From assembly GCA_020058965.1 (NCBI GenBank), contig JAGVCY010000103.1, positions 1 to 11,366 of the forward strand: DNA of 11,366 bases, read 5' to 3'. This document shows, one piece after another, positions 1 through 7,143 of this stretch. The notes beneath the pieces were generated by a model that worked only from the letters and a program-made list of their open reading frames with translations, was not told the origin of the DNA and searched no databases. The DNA is from Candidatus Omnitrophota bacterium (GTDB lineage: Bacteria > Omnitrophota > Gorgyraeia > 2-02-FULL-51-18 > JAGOUK01). How positions within the stretch are numbered: the first letter of the stretch is position 1; each line of letters opens with the position of its first letter. The translations under genes were made by a program, and so were the position numbers.

Positions 1-1067
1 ACGTACGTCAGCGGCTTGAGCGACACGCACGCCTCGGCGAGGGTTTGGGGCGAATAAACCAGGGACTTGATCAACACCGCGACCGCAAAACTCAACAGTC
101 CGGGCTGCCGGTCACAGGAACGAATTTCGATGTACTGCTTTAGCCGGACTTCGGGAAATAAAAAAGTAAGGTGACGCTTCCAGTCATCCAGCCGCGCCGT
201 ATGGCCGTTCAATCCTTCTTCGAGGAACTTTCGGAAGGTCCGACCCGCCGCCGGTAAACTGACGCCATTGCGTTCGATGAAAAACATGGGTACATCCAGC
301 GCGTATTCGGCATAGTCTTTAAAAGAAAAACTTTTTTTAAAATAACATTTTGGCAGTCCGCACCGAGCGGGATCCGTATGCGACCAAATATTGGAGCGAA
401 AGCTTTGGAAGCCGTTCGGCTGCCCTTGAGAGAGCGGCGACGCGGCGCTGATGGCGGTCAATATCGGAGCCAGCCGCGCGATCACGCCGAGCTTGAGCGC
501 CGCATCCACTTCGTCCTTGTAGTCAATGGACACTTGCAAACTGGCGGTCATTTTCATCATCCAATGCGACAAATCACCGGTTCCAGCCAAATAGTCCCGC
601 ATGATCAGATAACGGCGCTTGGGTATCCATGCCACATCGTCCAGCCGGGCAATCGGGTGCATCCCGCCGGCGCACCAGATAAGCCCCCAGCCGCCTGTGA
701 TCTCGGCCAACACGTCCAAATGCTCCCGTTCAGCCGCCATGGCGCGGTCGATCGTCAGATCGGGAGCGGTCGAAAGTTCAAGCTGCCCTCCGGGCTCTAC
801 GCTGATCGTGTCGCCGTTACGGTGCAGCGCGATAATCCAGTCGCCTTCACGCTCGGGTTTCCATCGGTGATCTCGGGCAAGTATCTCTAAAATGGTGCGT
901 AAGCTGCGGGGTCCGAGCACCGGCAGCGGGCGGCCAGCCGCATCGACCGCAAATTTTTCAAGCTCCAAACCGACCATGTCTTTGCCGGGTTGAATCGGCA
1001 CAAAGACCGATGTCAGCTCGTTCATGCTGAGGGGGCCGGAGAGTTCGCGGGGAGTCTTGCTTGTCAT
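1..1067 (-). CDS. gshA: Glutamate-cysteine ligase, GCS2 family (C-terminus cut by left edge)
   Basis: This enzyme makes gamma-glutamylcysteine from glutamate, cysteine and ATP, the first step of glutathione synthesis in the cytoplasm. The reverse-strand frame is open for 355 codons from ATG at 1067 to the window edge, so the C-terminus (probably under 100 residues) is missing. GCS2-type landmarks are visible: VGLELEKF (32-39), GGQLELSTAP (93-102), the segment MTASLQVSIDYKDEVDAA (173-190), ASPLS (209-213), the RSNIWSHTDPAR stretch (224-235), LDVPMFFIERNG (257-268) and LFPEVRLKQYIEIRSCD (303-319). The pattern fits the plant/proteobacterial class rather than E. coli GshA; the related ergothioneine enzyme EgtA is a less likely alternative, because a glutathione synthase gene lies divergently 30 bp away. 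No Shine-Dalgarno precedes the ATG. An alternative start is Met15, also without a clear ribosome binding site. Confidence 0.87.
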   Translation of the reverse strand, partial: MTSKTPRELSGPLSMNELTSVFVPIQPGKDMVGLELEKFAVDAAGRPLPVLGPRSLRTILEILARDHRWKPEREGDWIIALHRNGDTISVEPGGQLELSTAPDLTIDRAMAAEREHLDVLAEITGGWGLIWCAGGMHPIARLDDVAWIPKRRYLIMRDYLAGTGDLSHWMMKMTASLQVSIDYKDEVDAALKLGVIARLAPILTAISAASPLSQGQPNGFQSFRSNIWSHTDPARCGLPKCYFKKSFSFKDYAEYALDVPMFFIERNGVSLPAAGRTFRKFLEEGLNGHTARLDDWKRHLTFLFPEVRLKQYIEIRSCDRQPGLLSFAVAVLIKSLVYSPQTLAEACVSLKPLTY

Positions 1068-1089
1068 TGGGTGTAGGTTTGTGTACGCT
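1061..1089 (+). promoter_or_regulatory. Candidate sigma70-like promoter for gshB
   Basis: TTGTCA at 1061-1066 matches the -35 consensus at 5 of 6 bases, and TACGCT at 1084-1089 matches the -10 at only 3 of 6, with 17 bp between them. Transcription would start about 1096, almost at the gshB ATG (1098), so the mRNA would be leaderless or nearly so; this agrees with the lack of a Shine-Dalgarno. The -35 would cover the first codon of gshA. The 30 bp spacer also carries GTGTA twice, 10 bp apart (1071-1075, 1081-1085), and TAGGT twice (1074-1078, 1089-1093). This is a weak, sequence-only proposal. Confidence 0.25.
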
Positions 1090-1097
1090 AGGTCACC

Positions 1098-2063
1098 ATG
1101 AGGCGACTCAAGATAGGTTTTTTAATTGATCCCGTTTCCCGCATTCATCCGGCTTACGACACCAGCTTCGCGCTGATGACGGAATGTAAACGCCGCGGGC
1201 ATTCCATTTTTTGCTGTGAATTGAGCGACTTGCGCGCTCATCATAACACGGTCGAAGGCCGCATGACAAAAAGCGCTCCGGACGCCGTGCGCGGTCTTTT
1301 GCCGGAGGGCTCATCTGCTTGGATGGACCTGAGCCGCCTGGATGCGTTTTTTATCCGAAAGGACCCGCCCTTCGATATGGCGTATGTGTCCGCGCTCTAT
1401 CTGCTCGACGCTCTGCGCGGCAAACTCCTCATGGTAAATGATCCGCGCGGAATTCTGATGACGAACGAAAAACTAAGCATCCTGCCTTTTCTCCCCTTCT
1501 GCCCTCCCAGCATCGCAGGTTCACAGCCGGCCGCGTTCGAGGATTTTTTAAAACGCCCGTCCAAAAACGGCTGGATTTTTAAGCAGTTGTTTTACAAAGG
1601 CGGGCGCGGAATCGTATGGCTCAAGCTATCCCAAATCTCAAAAATGCCAAATCTCGTCCGCCGCCTTACCCGAAACGGGCGGGAACCGGTACTTTGCCAA
1701 CACTACATCGACCACCGAAAAACGGGAGATAAACGCATCCTTATTTTAAATGGAAAAATCCTGGGCGCCATGACGCGGTTGGCGCGTGCGGGCGAATTCA
1801 GAGCCAATCTATCGCGCGGAGCCGTCGCGGCCGCGGCCAAGGTGACCTCCCGAGAAAAGGCGCTCGTGAAGCGGCTGTTCCCCTACCTGAGAAGCCGAGG
1901 ACTTATTTTTACAGGAATCGATGTTTTGTCTGGGTATTTAAGCGAGATCAATGTTACGAGCCCTTCCGGCGCGCCTGAGATCAACGCTTTCAATCACACG
2001 AAGGTCGAGGCTAAAATCCTAGATTTCGTCGAGCAGAAACGGATCAAATATTCGTCGAAGTGA
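1098..2063 (+). CDS. gshB: Glutathione synthase (ATP-grasp)
   Basis: GshB joins glycine to gamma-glutamylcysteine using ATP, completing glutathione in the cytoplasm. The 321-residue length is close to that of the E. coli enzyme (about 315). An N-terminal pre-ATP-grasp domain holds RKDPPFDMAYV (87-97), followed by ND...TNEKL (114-126). The ATP-grasp part holds FKQLFYKGGRGI (161-172), QHYIDHRKTGDKRILILNG (201-219), the RANLSRG loop (235-241), GLIFTGIDVL (268-277) and the metal- and substrate-side segment LSEINVTSPSG (281-291). Two places diverge from the usual form: KQLFYKGGRG where KPLDGMGG is common, and a less glycine-rich loop after RANL, which runs into several alanines (243-247). No clear Shine-Dalgarno precedes the ATG. 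The gene is divergent from gshA, and its last 20 bp overlap the 3' end of ctaB on the other strand. Confidence 0.9.
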   Translation: MRRLKIGFLIDPVSRIHPAYDTSFALMTECKRRGHSIFCCELSDLRAHHNTVEGRMTKSAPDAVRGLLPEGSSAWMDLSRLDAFFIRKDPPFDMAYVSALYLLDALRGKLLMVNDPRGILMTNEKLSILPFLPFCPPSIAGSQPAAFEDFLKRPSKNGWIFKQLFYKGGRGIVWLKLSQISKMPNLVRRLTRNGREPVLCQHYIDHRKTGDKRILILNGKILGAMTRLARAGEFRANLSRGAVAAAAKVTSREKALVKRLFPYLRSRGLIFTGIDVLSGYLSEINVTSPSGAPEINAFNHTKVEAKILDFVEQKRIKYSSK

Positions 2064-2928
2064 ACAGGCGCCCGTCTTTGTCTACCGCGAGCATGATCAC
2101 CAAAGCGCACAAATAAATCACCGAGATAAAGATCATCCCGCGCGCTTTAAGCGCAGTCGGTTGAGAAACAAAGTCGAGACCCATCCACAAAAATGCCACA
2201 CCACCGAGAAGCGCCACAACTAGGTAAGCGCTGCCGGCCATTCCAATCCAGGCGGGCGCGACCACGGCCGCCAGGAGCAATGTCCCGCATATCATCATCG
2301 GCGCTTGCGCGCGATGACCGGTCGGATCCTCAACGCTGATCATTTTGAATCCCCCCGCGCGGTAATCCTCCTCATAAATCCAGGCGATGGCGATAAAGTG
2401 CGGGATCTGCCACAAAAATAGAATCATAAATAAAACCACCGCCCGCAGATCGATGCCGCCGTGGCCAATGGCATAACCCAGCATCGGCGGCAACGCGCCG
2501 CTGACAGCGCCGACATACAACGCCCAAGGTGTAACGCGCTTGAGCGGTGTGTAAATCACCACATAAGAAATGAGCAGCGCCGCAGCCAAAATTCCCGCCA
2601 AAGCTCCAAAAGTACTGTAGAGGTACAACCCGCCGCCAAGCGCTGTGGTCAACCCAAAAATCAAACCCTTCCAAGGCGCCATGCGCCCCTGCGCCATCGG
2701 ACGATCGGCCGTTCGCTTCATCTTACGATCGGCATCGCGCTCCATCCATTGATTGAGCGCGTTGGCACCGGCGCCGATTAAAAAAACTCCTGCCAAAAGA
2801 TGTAAAACATCCCACGGAACGGGCTGATGGCTGAGTCCCATCTGATAACCCGCCAAAACCGTGATAACGGCCATTGAAGTCGGGCGGGGCTTGATGAGCG
2901 TGTAATAGTCAAGCATGCGGGCGAACAT
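2044..2928 (-). CDS. ctaB: Protoheme IX farnesyltransferase (heme O synthase)
   Basis: This membrane prenyltransferase (CtaB/CyoE/COX10) adds a farnesyl group to heme B, giving heme O, the precursor of heme A or the heme of bo-type oxidases. It has 294 residues, the usual size, with about nine hydrophobic segments. The prenyl-diphosphate/Mg motif is NQWMERDADRKMKRTADRP (59-77). The second conserved loop is YTPLKRVTPW (126-135). The third region is IPHFIAIAWIYEEDYRAGG (175-193). The start at 2928 lies 4 nt after the stop of the upstream heme A synthase gene and has no Shine-Dalgarno, so translational coupling is likely; Met5 is an alternative start that resembles typical family N-termini. This is the last gene of the minus-strand cluster and converges on gshB with a 20 bp overlap. 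The adjacent ctaA gene supports a heme A rather than heme O end product. Confidence 0.93.
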   Translation of the reverse strand: MFARMLDYYTLIKPRPTSMAVITVLAGYQMGLSHQPVPWDVLHLLAGVFLIGAGANALNQWMERDADRKMKRTADRPMAQGRMAPWKGLIFGLTTALGGGLYLYSTFGALAGILAAALLISYVVIYTPLKRVTPWALYVGAVSGALPPMLGYAIGHGGIDLRAVVLFMILFLWQIPHFIAIAWIYEEDYRAGGFKMISVEDPTGHRAQAPMMICGTLLLAAVVAPAWIGMAGSAYLVVALLGGVAFLWMGLDFVSQPTALKARGMIFISVIYLCALVIMLAVDKDGRLFTSTNI

Positions 2929-2932
2929 AGGG

Positions 2933-3814
2933 TTATTTTTTTTGACTGCGCCGAGCGGTGCGGGTCGTCTCTGAGGCCAAAGTCAACACCATCGAAAATG
3001 CCAAAATCAGCGCGCCCGTCGTCTGATGAGCCGTTGTGATCAAAACTTGATCCAAGGGACGGTTAACGCCTACCGGCCGCAGCACCGTCCAGACGAAGGA
3101 CCCGTAACCCAGCGCGATCTGAGCGGCCAGAAGGGCCAAAAGAATCATGGAAGCGTTTCGCAGCTGCCGATCCGCCGCATAAATCACGCGTGTTAAAATT
3201 GCCAAGACCGCAACCGCGGCCGTGACAGCAAATGCGCCGCCGATGTGCTCGACGATCGCCCGACCGCCGCTATGGCGGACATAAGCACCTAGAAACAGCT
3301 GGATCAGTAAAATCGTCAAAGCAATACGACCCGCCCAACGCTGGGCGTCAGCTCCGGCGGACAGCGGGTCCGCTGACGGCGCCGCGTTTGAAATATCCGC
3401 GCGCCCGCTCAACCACCACATGGCGACCGTCAGCGCAAAGAATGACTGCCCTAAACAGGCGTGAAGAACAGAAACCGGAATCGGAAGCAGTAGCAGCACC
3501 GTGAGACCACCGAGTAGCGCCTGCAGCAACACCAAAGCCAATCCGAGCCAAGCGAGCAGTTTTAAAAAGCCGGGGACATCCCGGCGCGCGATCCAGGCCA
3601 AACCCATCGTCAGCAACAGCACCACACCCGCGATGACCCGATGCGTATGCTCATACTGAACCCCGCCTACCATGGCGGGAAAAAGTTTTCCGAACGAAAG
3701 CGGCCAATCGGGCACCGAAAGCCCCGACCCCGTGCTGGTGACGAGCCCCCCGGCCGCGACCAACACCAACGTAAAGATCATGAGAATAAGGGATAGGTTA
3801 TGAAATTTTTTCAT
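2933..3814 (-). CDS. ctaA: Heme A synthase (CtaA/COX15 family)
   Basis: CtaA oxidises the C8 methyl of heme O to a formyl group, producing heme A for aa3-type cytochrome oxidase. The 293-residue protein has about eight hydrophobic helices arranged as two similar four-helix halves. The family's four heme-ligating histidines are visible: H58 within YEHTHRVIAG (54-63, with E55 before it), H118 (VLHACLGQ), H190 (VEHIGG) and H263 (TAHQTTGA). The first external loop (about 30-50) is TGSGLSVPDWPLSFGKLFP and lacks the cysteine pair found in Bacillus-type CtaA. The start at 3814 is supported by AAAGGA at 3820-3825, 5 nt upstream, and overlaps the end of the MFS gene by 17 bp. The stop is followed after 4 nt by ctaB. 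No oxidase subunit or copper chaperone gene is in the window. Confidence 0.92.
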   Translation of the reverse strand: MKKFHNLSLILMIFTLVLVAAGGLVTSTGSGLSVPDWPLSFGKLFPAMVGGVQYEHTHRVIAGVVLLLTMGLAWIARRDVPGFLKLLAWLGLALVLLQALLGGLTVLLLLPIPVSVLHACLGQSFFALTVAMWWLSGRADISNAAPSADPLSAGADAQRWAGRIALTILLIQLFLGAYVRHSGGRAIVEHIGGAFAVTAAVAVLAILTRVIYAADRQLRNASMILLALLAAQIALGYGSFVWTVLRPVGVNRPLDQVLITTAHQTTGALILAFSMVLTLASETTRTARRSQKK

Positions 3815-5048
3815 GCATTTCCTTTGCGTTCATGTGTTTGGCGCCTCGAGTGAGCCGCGCTCCCATGAAAATTGCCTGTATTGAAATAATTCCAGTCAGA
3901 ACAAATGGCAGCGTGGCTCCTTGATCATAAAGCCAGCCGCCCCAAGCAGGTCCAGCCGCGCGGCCCAAGCCCGCCATCCCCTGCGCCCTTCCCAGTGTTT
4001 CACCGGTTTGACCCGCTCCCGCTTCCTGAGACAGCAGACTCGTCAGCGTCGGACCGCAAAGACTTGCGCCCAAGGTCATCAGAGCTAAAAAGCCCGCGAA
4101 CGCCACGAACTGATTCATCCAGGGCATCATCAACAAGCCCGTGGCCAAAAAGATGCTCCCGACCATAAATATCGACGCCTCCGTAAAGCGCTTCACCAAC
4201 ACCCGTATCAATCCGCCCTGAACCAGGATCGCGACTGCGCCGGTCAAAACATAAAGACCGCTCGTACCGCGGACGGTCAGCCCATAACGCGCAGCACAAA
4301 AAAGTGGAAAAGCGCCGTACAGACTCGATTGGGCAAACGCCATAAGCCAGGAAGCCGCCAACAACATCGGAATGATTGCGAGCATTCCTCCGGGCAATCC
4401 AATCATACCTTTCCAGAATGCCTTTTGCCAAATGGCAGGCCCCGGGCGCGCGGGCGTAACCGGAGTTCCGGGTGCCTTGCTCTCAGGCAGTCGAAACAGC
4501 ACAAACGCAAAACTCAGGATGCTCATTCCGGCGGCAAATAGACCGGGAAATAAATACGGCCGATCCGCTAGTCCGACTTGCAGCAGAAGCGCGGCGATGG
4601 CCGGCCCCAGCGTAAATCCGATACCAAAAGCGGCTCCGATCATCCCCATCCCTTTGGCGCGGTTTTGAGGCGCGGTGACATCAGCTACATAAGCCTGCGC
4701 GGCGGCAATATTGCCCCCCATCACTCCGGCCAAAAGCCGGGACGCGAACAACAGCCAATACGTGTGAGAAAAAGCGAAGGCAAGATACGCCAGCGAAGCG
4801 CCGAGCGTCGAAATCAACATCACCGGCCGCCGGCCAACCCGATCCGACCAGCGCCCCCAAATCGGTGATGCGAACATTTGCGCGATCGAATAAATGCTGA
4901 ATAAAAAACCGGTTTCAAAGGCCGTCGCGCCCAGTGTTTTGGCGTAATACGGTAAAAGCGGAAGCACAATGCCAAAACCGATAAGGTCGACCAGTACGAC
5001 GAGAATGACCGGAAATATGCCAGGCGGCTGCTTGGATTTAGAATTCAT
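3798..5048 (-). CDS. MFS transporter, DHA1/TetA-like, 12 TM
   Basis: This is a cytoplasmic-membrane major facilitator, probably a proton-driven exporter of small molecules; the substrate cannot be read from the sequence. In its 416 residues about 12 hydrophobic segments can be picked out. N-terminal LVDLIGFGIVLPLLPYYA (19-36) is typical of the TetA/DHA1 group. The motif A loop between TM2 and TM3 is GRWSDRVGRRPV (65-76). RLLAGVMGG (104-112) sits at the TM4 motif B position, and GAAFGIGFTLGPA (138-150) is the antiporter motif C region. The central loop (about 190-210) is proline-rich and hydrophilic. The start overlaps the uvrD-like stop by 11 bp, and the stop lies 17 bp inside ctaA. Its position directly before two heme enzymes makes transport of a heme- or porphyrin-related compound conceivable, but nothing in the protein shows it. 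Calling it a resistance gene is not justified. Confidence 0.88.
   Translation of the reverse strand: MNSKSKQPPGIFPVILVVLVDLIGFGIVLPLLPYYAKTLGATAFETGFLFSIYSIAQMFASPIWGRWSDRVGRRPVMLISTLGASLAYLAFAFSHTYWLLFASRLLAGVMGGNIAAAQAYVADVTAPQNRAKGMGMIGAAFGIGFTLGPAIAALLLQVGLADRPYLFPGLFAAGMSILSFAFVLFRLPESKAPGTPVTPARPGPAIWQKAFWKGMIGLPGGMLAIIPMLLAASWLMAFAQSSLYGAFPLFCAARYGLTVRGTSGLYVLTGAVAILVQGGLIRVLVKRFTEASIFMVGSIFLATGLLMMPWMNQFVAFAGFLALMTLGASLCGPTLTSLLSQEAGAGQTGETLGRAQGMAGLGRAAGPAWGGWLYDQGATLPFVLTGIISIQAIFMGARLTRGAKHMNAKEMHEKIS
3820..3825 (-). promoter_or_regulatory. Ribosome binding site of ctaA
   Basis: AAAGGA on the minus strand ends 5 nt before the ATG at 3814, inside the coding end of the MFS gene. It is one of only two clear Shine-Dalgarno sequences in the cluster, and it fixes the ctaA start. 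Confidence 0.7.
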
Positions 5049-7143
5049 CGATTGAAATTATCTCGTCGTCATCCGCGTCGCGCTCCTGCGAATCCCGCTT
5101 CCAGCTAGGCCGCGGAGCCTCTTCTTCCATCGCCTCAACTCCTTCGTAAACATGAGACGGCAGCTCTTCGACGAACGGCGACGGCCGCGAAATCACCAGT
5201 CCTGCTTCGCGATCGTATCGCGTCATCGGATGAATGAGATACAACTCATCCTGCGAACGCGTCACGGCCACATAGAACAACCTTCTCTCTTCTTCAAGCG
5301 CCCGTTCATCGGACTTCGACTGATGATGAGGGAACTGCCCATCCGCGAGACCGAGGACAAAAACCACTTTCCATTCAAGACCCTTCGCCTGATGAATCGT
5401 CGACAAAATCAGCTGATCGTCCGGCTCCGGCTTCGCCTTGCCATCGTCTTGCCCCGCAAAGCTTTCGCCTCTAAAATTTTCCTTAAGCGCCAGATCCGTC
5501 AAAAATGAGCTAAGTGATTTGTAAGTGTGGGCAAAATTTGCGAGTTCCTTCAAATCCTCGATCCGGTCCTTGGCATTGTCAAAACGCGCCAGCACTTCCC
5601 GCGAATAGCCGGCGTCGAGAATTTTTTGGATCAAAAGATCGGGATGCGCGGCATCTTTGGGATCCGATATTTTTCGGATCACGTTTTTGAAGTCCTCGAT
5701 GCCCGCGCGAGCGCGCTTGTTCGCCTTGGCCCCAAAGGCCGCCGAAACCAACCGCGCCTGACCCGCGACCAGATCCGACCCGTCAAATAAGCCCAGATAT
5801 TCCGCGTGCAATTTTTCGGCAATTCCAGGACCGATCCCCGGATACAGCGTCAGGGCGCGCGACCAGGCGACCGCATCTTTGGGATTTTCCAATATTTTGA
5901 GATAGGCCAAGACATCCTTGATATGCGCCTGTTCAAAAAATCGCACGCCGCCCCGAAGCACATAAGGGATCTGCCGCCGTGACAATTCCATTTCGAGCTC
6001 GGCTGCCTGATAGCGCGCGCGGAACAAAACAGCGATCTGCTTCAGCTCGACCCCTTCGTCGATCAGTTCCAAAATACGCTGAGCCACAAAAGTGGACTGA
6101 TCCCGTAAATCCCGAACCTTGATGAGCTCGGGCAATTTTTGCGAATCACGCACGCTCACCAGATCTTTGGTGAATTGACGCAGATTATTCCGTATCGATC
6201 CATTGGCCAAAGCGAGAATTTCAGGCGTGGACCGGTAATTGGTCTGAAGCTTGAATATTTTTACCTGCTCATGGCGCTTGGGAAAATCCAGAATGTTCTG
6301 CACTTCGGCTCCACGGAACGAGTAGATCGACTGGGCGTCGTCCCCTACGACCAGCAGATTTCCATGCCGCTTCGACAGCAACTCCATTACCGTATTTTGA
6401 AGCGGGTTAATATCCTGGTATTCATCCACCAAGCAATAGCGGAATTGTTCCGATAAGTGACCGCCGACCTCCGGGTGCTCGCGCAGCAGGCGGACCCAGG
6501 TCAGCAGCAAATCATCAAAATCCAAATTGTTGGATTCGCGTTTTCGGCGCTCATAATCCGCGGCGATCGCTCTAAAGCCGTCTTCCAGATGAGAAAAATA
6601 GGGGTACCGCTCGTCTAATATCTGTCTCAATGTTTTTTGCGTGTTCGCCGCGAACGACAACGCTCCCCGAACCACGCTCGCCTGTGGAAATCGTAAATCA
6701 GTCGGTTTAAACGGCAACGCCGCGTAGCACGCCTTAATGAGCGTCCGAGAGTCCTCCTCATCCAATATACCGAAGCCCGGCGACAACCCCATCGCCGCCG
6801 CATGTTGCCGCAAAATCCGGTTTCCAATATGATGAAATGTCCCGCACCACAACCCTTGCATCGACCCACCCAGGTGCTTTTCCATCCGACCGCGCATTTC
6901 GCCGGCCGCTTTATTCGTAAAAGTGACCAATAAAATCTGATCCGGCTTCACGCCTTGTTCCAGCAGATATAGCACCCGGTAAATCAGCGTCCGCGTCTTG
7001 CCGCTGCCGGCACCGGCCAGCACCAGGCTCTTGCCGTCCGCTCCGCGCACCACCTCGAGCTGCTCTCGGTTGAGCTCGGCCTCATAGTTGATCTTGAGCT
7101 CATGCCCCGGCGCGGCGCCGTGCAGCACATACTTCCGTGTCAT
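5038..7143 (-). CDS. UvrD/PcrA-type superfamily 1A DNA helicase
   Basis: This is an ATP-dependent 3'-5' DNA helicase of the UvrD/Rep/PcrA group, acting in excision repair, mismatch repair or removal of replication and recombination blocks. The 701 residues carry the expected motifs in order: Q motif near NREQLEVVRG (25-34), Walker A AGAGSGKT (43-50), VTFTNKAAGEMRGR (73-86), LVDEYQD (238-244, Walker B), VGDDAQSIYSFRGA (266-279, motif III), TNYRSTPEIL (301-310, motif IV), STIHQAKGLEWKVVFV (581-596, motif V) and EERRLFYVAVTRS (618-630, motif VI). The C-terminus is short and acidic (DADDDEIISIDEF). I do not see a clear PcrA-type Tudor domain, so the RNA polymerase link may be absent or divergent; hence no firm choice between UvrD, PcrA and Rep. 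The start overlaps the GAF gene stop by 4 bp (ATGA) with no Shine-Dalgarno. A helicase next to membrane heme genes is not a standard arrangement. Confidence 0.93.
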   Translation of the reverse strand: MTRKYVLHGAAPGHELKINYEAELNREQLEVVRGADGKSLVLAGAGSGKTRTLIYRVLYLLEQGVKPDQILLVTFTNKAAGEMRGRMEKHLGGSMQGLWCGTFHHIGNRILRQHAAAMGLSPGFGILDEEDSRTLIKACYAALPFKPTDLRFPQASVVRGALSFAANTQKTLRQILDERYPYFSHLEDGFRAIAADYERRKRESNNLDFDDLLLTWVRLLREHPEVGGHLSEQFRYCLVDEYQDINPLQNTVMELLSKRHGNLLVVGDDAQSIYSFRGAEVQNILDFPKRHEQVKIFKLQTNYRSTPEILALANGSIRNNLRQFTKDLVSVRDSQKLPELIKVRDLRDQSTFVAQRILELIDEGVELKQIAVLFRARYQAAELEMELSRRQIPYVLRGGVRFFEQAHIKDVLAYLKILENPKDAVAWSRALTLYPGIGPGIAEKLHAEYLGLFDGSDLVAGQARLVSAAFGAKANKRARAGIEDFKNVIRKISDPKDAAHPDLLIQKILDAGYSREVLARFDNAKDRIEDLKELANFAHTYKSLSSFLTDLALKENFRGESFAGQDDGKAKPEPDDQLILSTIHQAKGLEWKVVFVLGLADGQFPHHQSKSDERALEEERRLFYVAVTRSQDELYLIHPMTRYDREAGLVISRPSPFVEELPSHVYEGVEAMEEEAPRPSWKRDSQERDADDDEIISIDEF

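Noticed and set aside
378-890. A 170-codon plus-strand open frame
   Set aside because: It lies antisense inside gshA, whose reverse frame shows clear GCS2 motifs; the translated product is rich in Arg/His/Pro and resembles no family.
4000-4431. A 143-codon minus-strand open frame
   Set aside because: It is an out-of-frame shadow inside the MFS gene, which has its family motifs and membrane pattern in the other frame.
3798-5048. Tetracycline resistance gene
   Set aside because: The DHA1/TetA-like motifs are shared by many exporters of unknown substrate; the operon context gives no sign of a resistance cassette or mobile element.
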